Source: CAZOKZ01 sp964580585
GTDB taxonomy: Bacteria; Sumerlaeota; Sumerlaeia; SLMS01; JAHLLQ01
Reading direction: 5' to 3'
NCBI GenBank assembly: GCA_964580585.1
Contig: CAZOKZ010000068.1
Span: 1-22,749 of the forward strand
DNA length: 22,749 nucleotides
The notes below the pieces were generated by a model. The model searched no databases, was not told the origin of the DNA, and saw only the letters and a list, made by a program, of their open reading frames with translations. The translations under genes were made by a program, and so were the position numbers. Below are positions 7,191-15,447 of this stretch, one piece after another. Numbering within the stretch: position 1 is the stretch's first letter; each line of letters opens with the position of its first letter.

Positions 7191-8618
7191 TTATGGTTTT
7201 CGTTCCAAAGCGGCCAGGAAAAAGCCATCGGTGCCTTGCCGGTGGGGATAAAGTTGAATGTTGCCTTCCCGGGTCCGCATTTCTGTCCGATAGGGCGGGG
7301 TGTCGGACCACTGCGCACGTTGGAACCCGCGAGATTTGGAAAGGAAGTAGTTAATCCGTTCGCTGTTTTCGCCTTGGAGCAGACTGCATGTGGCGTAAAT
7401 CAAGCGACCTCCGGGCTTTACCCAGTGACTCCATTGTTCGAGGAGTTGTGTTTGGATGCGGGCGCGCTGCTGGAGAGTTTCCATGGTGACGCGCCATTTT
7501 AGCTCCGGGCTGCGGCGAATGGTTCCGATGCCAGTGCAGGGGGCATCGACGAGCACGATGTCGGCTTGCTGGTCCGGGTTGGGGGCTTTGTCGGGGTCGG
7601 CATCGAAAGGTTGGATGATCGAAGCGCCCGCCAAATCGGCTCGTTTCATGGCGTTTTTCAGGCGACCGGGCGAAATATCGTGAACGAGCACTTGGCCTTG
7701 ATTTTCCATGCAGGCTGCAAAATGCAACGATTTGCCTCCCGCGCCGGCACAGGCGTCGATCACGCGCTGGCCAGGCTCTGGTCGGATGAGTTCGGTCAGT
7801 AGTTGGGAACCTTCGTCTTGGAATTCAAAGAGTCCTTCTTTGAATCCGGGCAGGTCACCGGGATTGTGGCGTTTGGAGAGAATCACGGCGTCGTGGGCTA
7901 ATTCGCCGCGCTGGGCTTCGATTTCTTTTTCGGCCAGGAGAGCGAGGTAATCTTCGGTGGAAATTTTGAGACGATTGATGCGCAGCGTCGTTGGGGCGGC
8001 GGTGTTGAGCGCTGCGATGGCGGTTTCGGCTTCCTGGGGTGGCAGACCGTAACCGATTAATCCCCACATCCATTCGGGGATCGAGTGTTTGAGGTGCAGG
8101 CGAAGGGGATTGGTTTCGTTGGAAAGGTTCGCCGCAGTATCGAGCGCGCGGTTCATGGTGCGACGCAGCCAGTTTTCGTGAAACCAACCACCGGTTACCT
8201 TCCAATCGCGGACAAAGGTGTCTTCGATCTCCTGAAATGAACCGGGGTGAAGTTCCTCGGCGGCCATCGCCATGCGGAACGAGTCGAACCACCGGTCCAC
8301 CTCGCCAACCGATTTGCCTTTGAACGGTGGGTTTGCCCAGACTTTTGCCGCTGAATCGGAGGAAAGCGGGAAACCCGTCGTGCGTTGCAGCCAGCGTTCG
8401 TGGGGGGCGTTTTCCAACGCAATGCGTAGCGATTCGTCCAATCGCAGCAGGTGGCGGATGGCGTGATAGTAGGTTTCGCTGACGAATCGGCGATCCTTGG
8501 AGCCCAGAAAGCGGCGTCCGTGGAGGAAATTTCGAGCCACCCGGTCGCTGGGGGTCATGGAGTGGCGGAACTCGCGGAACATTTCCGCGGCAATGTCGAT
8601 CAGGGCTCTTGGATGCAA
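7191..8618 (-). CDS. RsmB/NOP-family S-adenosylmethionine-dependent RNA (cytosine-5) methyltransferase
   Basis: This is a 475-residue protein from TTG 8618-8616, the only start codon between the preceding in-frame stop and codon 13; ATG at codon 13 is an alternative. The N-terminal half is helical and includes MTPSDRVARNFLHGRRFLGS. The C-terminal half is the catalytic domain: SAM-binding VIDACAGAGGKSLHFAA (about 286-302), DAPCTGIGTIRRSPELKWR (358-376) with Cys361, and ATCSLL (409-414) with Cys411. In this family the TC-motif cysteine attacks C6 of the target cytosine and the PC-motif cysteine assists release. Length is close to E. coli RsmB, but whether the target is 16S rRNA or tRNA cannot be told. 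It lies 18 bases after the DUF4954 stop, on the same strand and in the same frame. Confidence 0.9.
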   Translation of the reverse strand: MHPRALIDIAAEMFREFRHSMTPSDRVARNFLHGRRFLGSKDRRFVSETYYHAIRHLLRLDESLRIALENAPHERWLQRTTGFPLSSDSAAKVWANPPFKGKSVGEVDRWFDSFRMAMAAEELHPGSFQEIEDTFVRDWKVTGGWFHENWLRRTMNRALDTAANLSNETNPLRLHLKHSIPEWMWGLIGYGLPPQEAETAIAALNTAAPTTLRINRLKISTEDYLALLAEKEIEAQRGELAHDAVILSKRHNPGDLPGFKEGLFEFQDEGSQLLTELIRPEPGQRVIDACAGAGGKSLHFAACMENQGQVLVHDISPGRLKNAMKRADLAGASIIQPFDADPDKAPNPDQQADIVLVDAPCTGIGTIRRSPELKWRVTMETLQQRARIQTQLLEQWSHWVKPGGRLIYATCSLLQGENSERINYFLSKSRGFQRAQWSDTPPYRTEMRTREGNIQLYPHRQGTDGFFLAALERKP

Positions 8619-8636
8619 AGGTCTTTGTCGGTTTTC

Positions 8637-10562
8637 TCAGGGATAGGCCAGTTGGCGGAACTCTTCTAAATCGGCCTGCAATTTTTGCAGAAATCGGTCG
8701 GATTCGATGCCGCCATGCACGTCGGTATAGTCGGGAATGATCCGAATGCCGCGCGCAATGTCGGACTTTCGTTCCGTGCGCGCAAGCGCAACGGCGTATT
8801 CGGCGATGGAAAAGGCTTTTTTCAATGCTGCGTCCCAGGCGACGTCGTGGGTGAAGTCGTTGGGGATGCGGGCGCGAACATCGGGAGCAAGCGCATCGAG
8901 TTCCGGGCAGGAAACCATTTGGTTGCGGTCGAATGCCGACGAGTTTGCATTCCAGTGTTGGAAGATGGTGAGGGCGAGGATGTAGTTGATGGCAAATTCC
9001 AGCGAGCAGATCCCCTGTTGGCGGGCACTTTCTCGAACAAAGTTTTTCCCGATGCCGGGTATTTGCGATTCGAGATAGTACATTTCACCGTTGGGTAGTG
9101 TATCGACCGAACTGGCGCTGCCAGCGCGGTGCAGACGATCCAATGTATCGAGCAGCAATGGGATGATCGTTGGGCGGAAAATACGTGTTTCCAATGGTGT
9201 GCGGTTGTTAGGTAAGGGGTACGCCGACTGGACTTTTCGGTAATGTTCTTCGTTGGCAAGCAGGCCGTATAGGTTTTTCTCGATCGACCAACCAGGAACC
9301 AATTCATTGAATGCGGGCGATAAATCCACGGGGCGGATGGTGGGATGTTGGATGAGAGAAAACGGCATTTCTACGCGCTGCGGGAGGGTGGTGACACCGC
9401 TGGCGATGAGCAACCAGGGAGATTCGACGAAGTTCGACGGAAAACGAATCGAGGCGCCGAGGCCGTAAAAGATGCCTTCACCCGCCCAATGTTCCTGATC
9501 GGCGGCGCGTCCGCTGTGGCTGGTTCCGATGTTGGCGCCATAACTGACGTTGCCGCGTCCCTCGGGCCAGAAGGTGGAAATCAGCAGTGCCTGTCGGGTG
9601 AACGATGTGAAAGGGCCAACGAAAGACGTGCTGCATTCTCCGCTGGTGACGCCAGAGTAGGGAGAGAAGATGCTGCTGGTGACACGGGCGTTTCCGTGCG
9701 CCCAACTGAGGTCGTCAAAGTGAGAATTTTCGCAAAAACAGCCGTCGGCCAATTCGACGCCGCATCCCGTGGTGCAACGCTGGACGATGGCGCGGGATCC
9801 AACGAACGTGCGATTTTGAGGTGTGGAAAGCAGAATGGAATCTTCGATGCAGGCGGCGCTTTCGATGCGGGCGCCGGGGCCAATGGCTGAACGGAGGATT
9901 TTGCGCGTTCCGACGATCCGCACATCCGAAGCGATCAGGGTGGTGACTCGTTGATGACGTTTACGATAGGTATCGCAGAGCGTTTGGTAAGCTTCCTGTA
10001 CCTCGCGGTCCTGTATTCGGACGGCCAGCCAGGCGAGTGCTTCGCTGGTCATGCCGGGAAAAATCGAAAGTTGGCGTTCGCCAATGCTGGGCGAGAAAGT
10101 GATTTTGCGATCCAGGCCCAGAGGGTTCAGATCGCCGCCCGCGATGACCTGGCAGGATTGAATGGCGGTGCGGCGAAGAATATCCACGCGCGAAAGCAAA
10201 GCCACATCGAAAATTGCGCAACCGTCCCCGATCAGCACATCGCGCAGGCGACAGTTTTCAATACCGGGCGGAATCGTCAGGCCGGAGAAGAGTTCGAGCG
10301 GTTCTCCATCGAGATCGCCAATGAGGCAGTTGCCTTCAAAAATGACGTTGCGAATTCGCTCCAGATTGCAACCGGGAGAGATTTTGACTCGATTCCAATT
10401 TTGGGCGCGGTTTCCCTGGTAGGAAAGTTGGGCGACCTGTTCTGTGCTGAGAGGAAGAGGCCATCGATCGAAGAGTAGAGGGTTTTGTCCATCTTCGCCG
10501 ATGTGGATTTCGAAATCCAGGAAATTGGATGCTTTAGCCAGGGTTTTGATTTCAGTCAGCAT
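8637..10562 (-). CDS. DUF4954 family protein (predicted left-handed beta-helix)
   Basis: This is a 641-residue protein. ATG 10562-10560 is chosen because GAGG stands six bases upstream; ATG at 10643 would add 27 Pro/Arg/Ser-rich residues that look non-coding. The N-terminal two-thirds has repeated short strands with turns typical of left-handed beta-helix acyltransferase-like proteins (NVIFEGNCLIGDL, RDVLIGDGCAIFDVALL, VRIVGTRKILRSAIGPGARI, NVSYGANIGTSHSGRAADQE). The C-terminal third is helical. The overall pattern matches DUF4954, known mainly from Bacteroidetes and other Gram-negative phyla, with no established function. Sugar or acyl-transferase chemistry is possible but unproven, as no catalytic residue can be assigned. 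It is the first gene of a likely operon with the RNA methyltransferase. Confidence 0.8.
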   Translation of the reverse strand: MLTEIKTLAKASNFLDFEIHIGEDGQNPLLFDRWPLPLSTEQVAQLSYQGNRAQNWNRVKISPGCNLERIRNVIFEGNCLIGDLDGEPLELFSGLTIPPGIENCRLRDVLIGDGCAIFDVALLSRVDILRRTAIQSCQVIAGGDLNPLGLDRKITFSPSIGERQLSIFPGMTSEALAWLAVRIQDREVQEAYQTLCDTYRKRHQRVTTLIASDVRIVGTRKILRSAIGPGARIESAACIEDSILLSTPQNRTFVGSRAIVQRCTTGCGVELADGCFCENSHFDDLSWAHGNARVTSSIFSPYSGVTSGECSTSFVGPFTSFTRQALLISTFWPEGRGNVSYGANIGTSHSGRAADQEHWAGEGIFYGLGASIRFPSNFVESPWLLIASGVTTLPQRVEMPFSLIQHPTIRPVDLSPAFNELVPGWSIEKNLYGLLANEEHYRKVQSAYPLPNNRTPLETRIFRPTIIPLLLDTLDRLHRAGSASSVDTLPNGEMYYLESQIPGIGKNFVRESARQQGICSLEFAINYILALTIFQHWNANSSAFDRNQMVSCPELDALAPDVRARIPNDFTHDVAWDAALKKAFSIAEYAVALARTERKSDIARGIRIIPDYTDVHGGIESDRFLQKLQADLEEFRQLAYP

Positions 10563-10568
10563 GGAAAA

Positions 10569-10572
10569 CCTC
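10569..10572 (-). promoter_or_regulatory. Ribosome binding site deciding the DUF4954 start
   Basis: The minus strand reads GAGG six bases before ATG 10562. It favours this start over the upstream ATG at 10643. Confidence 0.5.
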
Positions 10573-10671
10573 GAATGGGTCCTGGCAGGCGATCGGCGGG
10601 TTGTCGGGGGGCGAGGGGGTTGGGATTTCCAAGGCGAGCCCATCTGATTGCTTGCGCCGGAGGTTGTAAGT

Positions 10672-10703
10672 GTCCAAAAAAGAACAGGATTCTGTTTTGG
10701 GAC
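10672..10703. repeat. Imperfect inverted repeat in the divergent intergenic region
   Basis: GTCCAAAAA (from 10672) is mirrored by GTTTTGGGAC (ending 10703), with a few mismatches and an AGAA/TTCT core. It lies between the divergently transcribed DUF4954 and carboxypeptidase-regulatory-like genes, about 33 bases before the plus-strand start, where an operator would be expected. The remaining 170 or so bases of the gap show no clear -35/-10 pair. Confidence 0.3.
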
Positions 10704-10736
10704 AGATCGTGGATTTTTCTCACGTTGAGCGATACT

Positions 10737-12569
10737 ATGAAAAACCTCTCACAGTTTCATCTCGTGCGCAACGATGGAATGCTTTTTCGCATTCCTCTGT
10801 TTTGGCTGATGCTGGTGACGATGCTCGTGTTGAACGGCTTGGTTGGTGCGCAGATTACCGACGAGATGACGGGAATGAACGAACAGGAAGTCGAACTGGC
10901 GTCGGATTCTCCTTGCCGTGCAACTGGTGTGGTGATGGGTCCAGAGGGACCCGCCGAGGGAGTGACGGTGATGCTGGAGTTGATCGACATGGGCGTGCGC
11001 CGTCAGTACGCGTATCTTCAGGCGCACACCGATAGTCAGGGATATTTCTCCATCGACCTTTCTGCTTATGAACGTCCGCGCATTGCCATCCAATTCAACA
11101 CGGTTTCCGTGCGTTATATCGAGTCGATGCAAATCGTCGAAACGGCGTGGAACGAGTTGCCCCTCTATGTTGAATTGCATGTGCAGCCTGGAACATTGGC
11201 GCGTGGAGTGGTGCGCGATGAGGATGGCAATCCGCTCGAAGGCGTTCAGGTGTATGGAACGAATGTTCGACAGCAGGAAAGCAATGAAGACGGCGAATGG
11301 GAATCGTTTGGGCTTCGACCAGGATTGCAGCGGTTGGATTTTTATAAGGAAGGTTATGCGAAGGAGTTTCTGAATATTGAATCCCAAGGGCCCGAGGTGC
11401 TCGAAGGATTCGAGGTAACGATGGTCAGTGCACGGAAATTTTCCGGTCGCGTGATTAATTGGGGGGAGAATCCAGTACCGTTTGCATTGGTGTATTTGAC
11501 AGTGGGTGAAAAATTCCAACAGCAAGTGGCGGATGAAAACGGCGAGTTCGTTTTCAAGGGTGTTCCGGAGCATTTGGAAGGCGGGAAACTGCAAGCGATG
11601 GCCGAGGGGTATTTGCCGACCGAGCAGGAATTGACCGAAGACGATATCGACGCGCAAATGGCGACGCTGGTGATCGATCACGGCGTGATGGTGGAAGGTG
11701 AAGTGACGTTGCCTTCGGGAGCAGCGGCGTCGGGCGCGAAAGTGATAGCGGGCGATGAATACAATCGCGGCATGCCGCAGGTTTATACGGACACGAAAGG
11801 TCAATGGAAGCTGGGACCGTTTCCGATTGGCGAAGAGTATCGCTTCACCGCCATGCCTCCCTCTTCGGATGGCTCGTGGGGCGTGGCGGATGTTGTGTTG
11901 CGCGAGGGGAAAACGCCCAATGTGTATAAGGGAGACGTGGAGCTTTGGCCCAAGGGTTTCAGCAGCACATTTACCGCGACGGTAAACGGTGGAACAGTTA
12001 CGTTGGAACGTCAGGATCAAGGAAACGGTGGGTTTGGAGGGACGGTGATCTATACGGCGGAGTGGGACGGTGAATCGAACGAGATGCAAGGGACGGTGGA
12101 AATTGCCGAGATGAAGCAAAAGGGCGCTTTCACGATGAAACGCCACTACTTGATGGGTGGCGGGATGGCGGGCGAGTGGGAATTGCGCGAGCAGATCGAG
12201 CCGTCGCAATTGAACGTGGCTCCCGTTCAGGAAACGCTGAAAATGGGGACGATCACGGGGACGATGTTGATGGATTTTCAACTGGATGAGGCGTTGGCAA
12301 TTTCGGGTCGCGTCATTCGTGCGGACGGTAAACCGTTTCTGGATGGCATCGTGTATTTATTGGGCTGGAATGATTCAAATGTTTACACGGTTGAAGTGCC
12401 GATTGGTATTAATGGTCGTTTTGAAATGGGTCGTGTCCCTCAAGGGATTTTTATGCTGCTCGCGGTCAGTGGGGACGGAGAACGGCAGACGGTGCCCTTC
12501 TATGCGCGAGGTGGGATTGGCGGGGTAGAGCTTTTGGAAGTGGATGAAGGCGACCCGGTTGATCTATGA
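10737..12569 (+). CDS. Secreted protein with about five carboxypeptidase-regulatory-like (CarboxypepD_reg) repeats
   Basis: This is a 610-residue protein. The frame is open back to 10485, but the part before 10737 overlaps the DUF4954 gene and looks non-coding. ATG 10737 gives a normal signal peptide (FRIPLFWLMLVTMLVLNGLVGA, cleavage near residue 38). Beta-sandwich repeats of the CarboxypepD_reg type start near residues 58 (CRATGVVMGPEGPAEGV), 151 (PGTLARGVVRDEDGNPLEGV), 233, 318 and 521 (AISGRVIRADGKPFLDG). Each shows the G-x-V ... G-x-P ... G ... T/N-D-x-x-G-x-F/W pattern. Residues about 405-475 form an extra beta region. No enzyme motif is present. Likely a periplasmic or surface structural or binding protein. 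Its stop overlaps the next start (ATGA), so the two are translationally coupled. No strong ribosome binding site precedes 10737. Confidence 0.8.
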   Translation: MKNLSQFHLVRNDGMLFRIPLFWLMLVTMLVLNGLVGAQITDEMTGMNEQEVELASDSPCRATGVVMGPEGPAEGVTVMLELIDMGVRRQYAYLQAHTDSQGYFSIDLSAYERPRIAIQFNTVSVRYIESMQIVETAWNELPLYVELHVQPGTLARGVVRDEDGNPLEGVQVYGTNVRQQESNEDGEWESFGLRPGLQRLDFYKEGYAKEFLNIESQGPEVLEGFEVTMVSARKFSGRVINWGENPVPFALVYLTVGEKFQQQVADENGEFVFKGVPEHLEGGKLQAMAEGYLPTEQELTEDDIDAQMATLVIDHGVMVEGEVTLPSGAAASGAKVIAGDEYNRGMPQVYTDTKGQWKLGPFPIGEEYRFTAMPPSSDGSWGVADVVLREGKTPNVYKGDVELWPKGFSSTFTATVNGGTVTLERQDQGNGGFGGTVIYTAEWDGESNEMQGTVEIAEMKQKGAFTMKRHYLMGGGMAGEWELREQIEPSQLNVAPVQETLKMGTITGTMLMDFQLDEALAISGRVIRADGKPFLDGIVYLLGWNDSNVYTVEVPIGINGRFEMGRVPQGIFMLLAVSGDGERQTVPFYARGGIGGVELLEVDEGDPVDL

Positions 12570-13648
12570 TGCGTGAAAAGGCGATGAAAAAGTCGGGTTG
12601 GAATAAACAAATAAAAAGCGTGAAGCTGAATCGCCCGGCGTTTCTCGTTGTGCTGATCGTTATTGTATTGGGAGTCGGTGGTTGGTTTGGATGGCAGGCA
12701 ATGCGCGTTTCGCTTCCGGTTTCAAATTCGACGGAAGTGCGTATGCGATACGTGACGTTTTTTGCCGAAACGGAAATAGATACCATCGACCGGATTCAAA
12801 TTTTTTCACCGCAAAAAAAAGAGATCGAATTGCTGAAATCGCCGACGGATTGGAGAAAGGTTTTAACGTCGGGAGAATCCGTGCCCTTAACCGATCAACG
12901 TGTCCGTAAATTATTTCATCGTGACGACGGAAAGGCGGAAATCGTGGCGAACATGCGCGGTTTGATTCAGAACGACTCGTCCAATGAAGCTTTTCAACGA
13001 TCAGGTTTAATGGTAGAAGATGCTACACGAGTGGATTTTTATCAGGGCGATCAGCATATTGAGTCGATTTTATTGGGACAGACACTTTGGAGGGACGGGA
13101 AACTGGGGACTTTTGTACGTCGCCCAAGTAGCCGCCAGATTGCCATGATCGACGAGAATTTGCTGGACAATTTTCGAGGCGATCGTTTGGAGGATTGGGC
13201 CGATGATCGTGTGTTCGCAGGTGTGGATTTTGACAAGCTGTTCGGTTGGCAGGTGGAAAGTATTTCATCGAAGTCTGGCTATCGAATGATACGTGGGGAC
13301 GGAGAATCGGCGTGGCAAGTGGAGTTCGATGGCGCGTTGCACGAAGCCGAAAGTGAACGCGTTGAGTTGGCGATCGAATTGTTGCGTCGATTGTCGATTG
13401 TACGTTCGACGGTGGAGGCGCCGGAAATCGAAAAGTTCGATTCGTCGCATGGGTTGAGGCTGACATTGCTTGGCGATGATCTGGAACCGATGGCTGAATT
13501 GATTGTAGGAACGGAAACAATTCCTTCTTCAGGTGAATGGCTGGCACGACTTTCGGGTTACGATAACTTTTTCACGATTTATCGCTTATACGCGATCAAT
13601 CGTCCGCCGGTCGAGTTCGTTCGATCGAGTAACGCGATGCTGAATTAA
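12566..13648 (+). CDS. DUF4340-like single-pass membrane protein
   Basis: This is a 360-residue protein beginning at ATG 12566, overlapping the previous stop as ATGA; a second ATG follows directly. Residues about 24-46 are a membrane helix (PAFLVVLIVIVLGVGGWFGW) with a basic N-terminal side, so most of the protein is predicted to be outside the cytoplasm. The remainder fits the DUF4340 pattern: IDRIQIFSPQKKEIELLKS, W-R-K-V-L, VDFYQGDQHIESILLGQTL, FVRRPSSRQIAMIDENLLDNF, then a repeat of the same fold (YRMIRGDGESAWQVEFDGA). DUF4340 proteins are often found near gliding/ABC export-type genes, none of which is visible here. Function unknown; the overlap suggests partnership with the secreted repeat protein. 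Confidence 0.7.
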   Translation: MMREKAMKKSGWNKQIKSVKLNRPAFLVVLIVIVLGVGGWFGWQAMRVSLPVSNSTEVRMRYVTFFAETEIDTIDRIQIFSPQKKEIELLKSPTDWRKVLTSGESVPLTDQRVRKLFHRDDGKAEIVANMRGLIQNDSSNEAFQRSGLMVEDATRVDFYQGDQHIESILLGQTLWRDGKLGTFVRRPSSRQIAMIDENLLDNFRGDRLEDWADDRVFAGVDFDKLFGWQVESISSKSGYRMIRGDGESAWQVEFDGALHEAESERVELAIELLRRLSIVRSTVEAPEIEKFDSSHGLRLTLLGDDLEPMAELIVGTETIPSSGEWLARLSGYDNFFTIYRLYAINRPPVEFVRSSNAMLN

Positions 13649-13656
13649 GGAGTTGT

Positions 13657-15303
13657 GTGCACGTGACCGCTTTTCTTCCCGAGTGGATTAAAAAATACAC
13701 AAAAAACGATTCAACGGTACGCTCGTGGTACGCATGTGGGTTGGATCAAGTGGCGACGCATGCTGCGACGCGTCATGATGCAGGCGATTGGAAACTGGGG
13801 ACCGATGAGTTTGCCGAATGGGAGGCGTTTCTTGCGCCGTTCAATCCACCGGCGGCTTTGCGTGAGAATCTGCAAAAGCTTGCGCGTGGCAATGTACGCG
13901 TTGTGGTGACGGGTCAGCAAGCCGGGCTGTTGGGTGGGCCGTTGTTCACGTTGTACAAGGCCATTGGCGCGGGGCATTGGGCGCGGAAAATTGCGCGGGA
14001 AACGGGAACGGAAGTCGTTCCCGTTTTTTGGGTGGCGTCGGACGACCACGATTTTGCGGAAGTCGCCGAACATCGTTGGTTGAATGCCTCGGGGACGCCT
14101 CAAACGTGGAAAGTGGCGGAGCAACCCAGTGATGCGGGCAGGCCGGTTTATGCACGTCGTCTTTCGCGCGAAGAGTTAGGCGCGATGCTCGAAGCGTTTG
14201 AAAACTCTGTTCCGCCATCCGAGTTTCGCGACGAAATTTCGGCGTTTATGCGCGAGTTGATGCAGCACGAAAGCGTGGATTGGGAAGCGCAGTTTCTCCA
14301 GTGCATCGTGCGATGGCTTGGGCCGTTAGGAATCGTGCCCGTTGCACCTCGTTTGTCTTGGTTACGTCGCCGTGCGGTACCTGTCATGCGCCGCGAAATT
14401 GAGCGTCAAGGCGCCAGTGCTCAGATGCTGAAGGAAGCAGGGGAAGAATTGGCGGCTCTTGGCGCGAAGGGACTCACCATTCATCGCGCTGGGACGGAGG
14501 CTAATTTTTTTCTGGAACTCGATGGAGTACGCGCAAAAGTGCAGTGGGAGAACGGCGTCGCGCGGTGTTTGAATCCAAAGACGGGCGAGTTGATTGCGGA
14601 ATTGGAGTCGGAGGAATTGTTGCGTCGTTTGGAAGAAAAACCGGAGGCATTCAGTCCGAATGCGGCGCTCCGTCCGCTGGTTCAGGATGCCGCGTTGCCG
14701 TCGGTGGCGTATATTGGCGGACCATCGGAGGTTTTGTACCATGCGCAGATCGGCAGGTTGTATGCGGATTTCAACGTGTTTCGTCCAGCGGTGATTCCGC
14801 GTCCTTCCGTGGTGTTGGTTGAGCCACGGATTGAGCGATTGCTGGGCAAGTTGGGTTTGTCGGCGGAAGAATCGTTGGCGCTTGGTCCCGATGGGGTGCG
14901 GGAAAAGGCTGCTCACGGTGCGGATCAGTCGGGGTTAGCCGAAAAGACGAAGGCGGAAATTGCTGCGGCGAACGATGCGATGGAGCGTTTGCTTTCTCTG
15001 TTGCAGGATGAAACCGCCGATACGGGATTGATCAAGGCGGTGGAAAAAATGCAGCATGGGCTCGTTGGTGGCGCGGGGAAATTACAGGAACGCGTGACGC
15101 AATATTTGGCGCGGAAGAATGATGATGCCACGCGCCAGGCCGAACGCGTTGTCGATGCATTTTGGCCAGGAGGCGCACCACAGGAGCGCGCGCTCGGGGC
15201 GTTGTCGCCATTGCTGCGCACGGCGGGTATGGATGCGCCTGTGCGTATAGCTGAGGCAATTGAAGGGACGGAGTTCGGTCGGCAGGTAATTCGACTGGGG
15301 TAG
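13657..15303 (+). CDS. bshC: BshC, bacillithiol biosynthesis cysteine-adding enzyme
   Basis: This is a 548-residue protein, the usual BshC length. BshC couples cysteine to glucosaminyl-malate to give bacillithiol. Diagnostic motifs are VVVTGQQAGLLGGPLFTLYK (82-101) and PVFWVASDDHDFAEV (122-136), plus the C-terminal helical region with PSVAYIGGPSEVLYHAQIG and FNVFRPAVIPRPSVVLVEPR. The start is GTG 13657, four bases after AAGGAG; GTG 13663, ten bases after it, is equally possible. It follows the DUF4340 stop by eight bases, so it sits at the end of that operon. bshA and bshB are not in the window; the nearby deacetylase (15448-16797) is a polysaccharide deacetylase fold, not the PIG-L/BshB type. 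A hairpin with a T-run follows the stop. Confidence 0.93.
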   Translation: MHVTAFLPEWIKKYTKNDSTVRSWYACGLDQVATHAATRHDAGDWKLGTDEFAEWEAFLAPFNPPAALRENLQKLARGNVRVVVTGQQAGLLGGPLFTLYKAIGAGHWARKIARETGTEVVPVFWVASDDHDFAEVAEHRWLNASGTPQTWKVAEQPSDAGRPVYARRLSREELGAMLEAFENSVPPSEFRDEISAFMRELMQHESVDWEAQFLQCIVRWLGPLGIVPVAPRLSWLRRRAVPVMRREIERQGASAQMLKEAGEELAALGAKGLTIHRAGTEANFFLELDGVRAKVQWENGVARCLNPKTGELIAELESEELLRRLEEKPEAFSPNAALRPLVQDAALPSVAYIGGPSEVLYHAQIGRLYADFNVFRPAVIPRPSVVLVEPRIERLLGKLGLSAEESLALGPDGVREKAAHGADQSGLAEKTKAEIAAANDAMERLLSLLQDETADTGLIKAVEKMQHGLVGGAGKLQERVTQYLARKNDDATRQAERVVDAFWPGGAPQERALGALSPLLRTAGMDAPVRIAEAIEGTEFGRQVIRLG

Positions 15304-15330
15304 TCGCATTGTGAAAATTATATATATCAC

Positions 15331-15351
15331 CGGGTGGCTCCACCGCTTTTT
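15331..15351 (+). terminator. Probable terminator after bshC
   Basis: CGGGTGGCTCCACCG (15331-15345) can fold into a short GC-rich hairpin with one bulged G, followed by CTTTTTCTCTCTCTC. It is 28 bases after the bshC stop. The stem is short, so confidence is moderate. The rest of 15304-15447 shows only the ribosome binding site of the next gene. Confidence 0.5.
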
Positions 15352-15447
15352 CTCTCTCTCCAATTGAAAATGCGCAAAACTCTGGACACGATCCGTCTCA
15401 GGACGTTCATTTGTGAGGAGTTTTACAAAAAACGGGAGCGAGGAAAT

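Noticed and set aside
7018..7311. 97-codon minus-strand frame overlapping the end of the RsmB-type gene
   Set aside because: Most of it is an out-of-frame shadow of the methyltransferase; only the last 17 codons lie in the gap, noted under the candidate small RNA.
10485..10736. N-terminal extension of the carboxypeptidase-regulatory-like protein
   Set aside because: It overlaps the DUF4954 start and the divergent gap, and the signal peptide would be internal if it were used.
10749..12281. 510-codon minus-strand open frame opposite the carboxypeptidase-regulatory-like gene
   Set aside because: Very His/Arg-rich composition and no conserved motif; the plus strand has a signal peptide and recognisable repeats.
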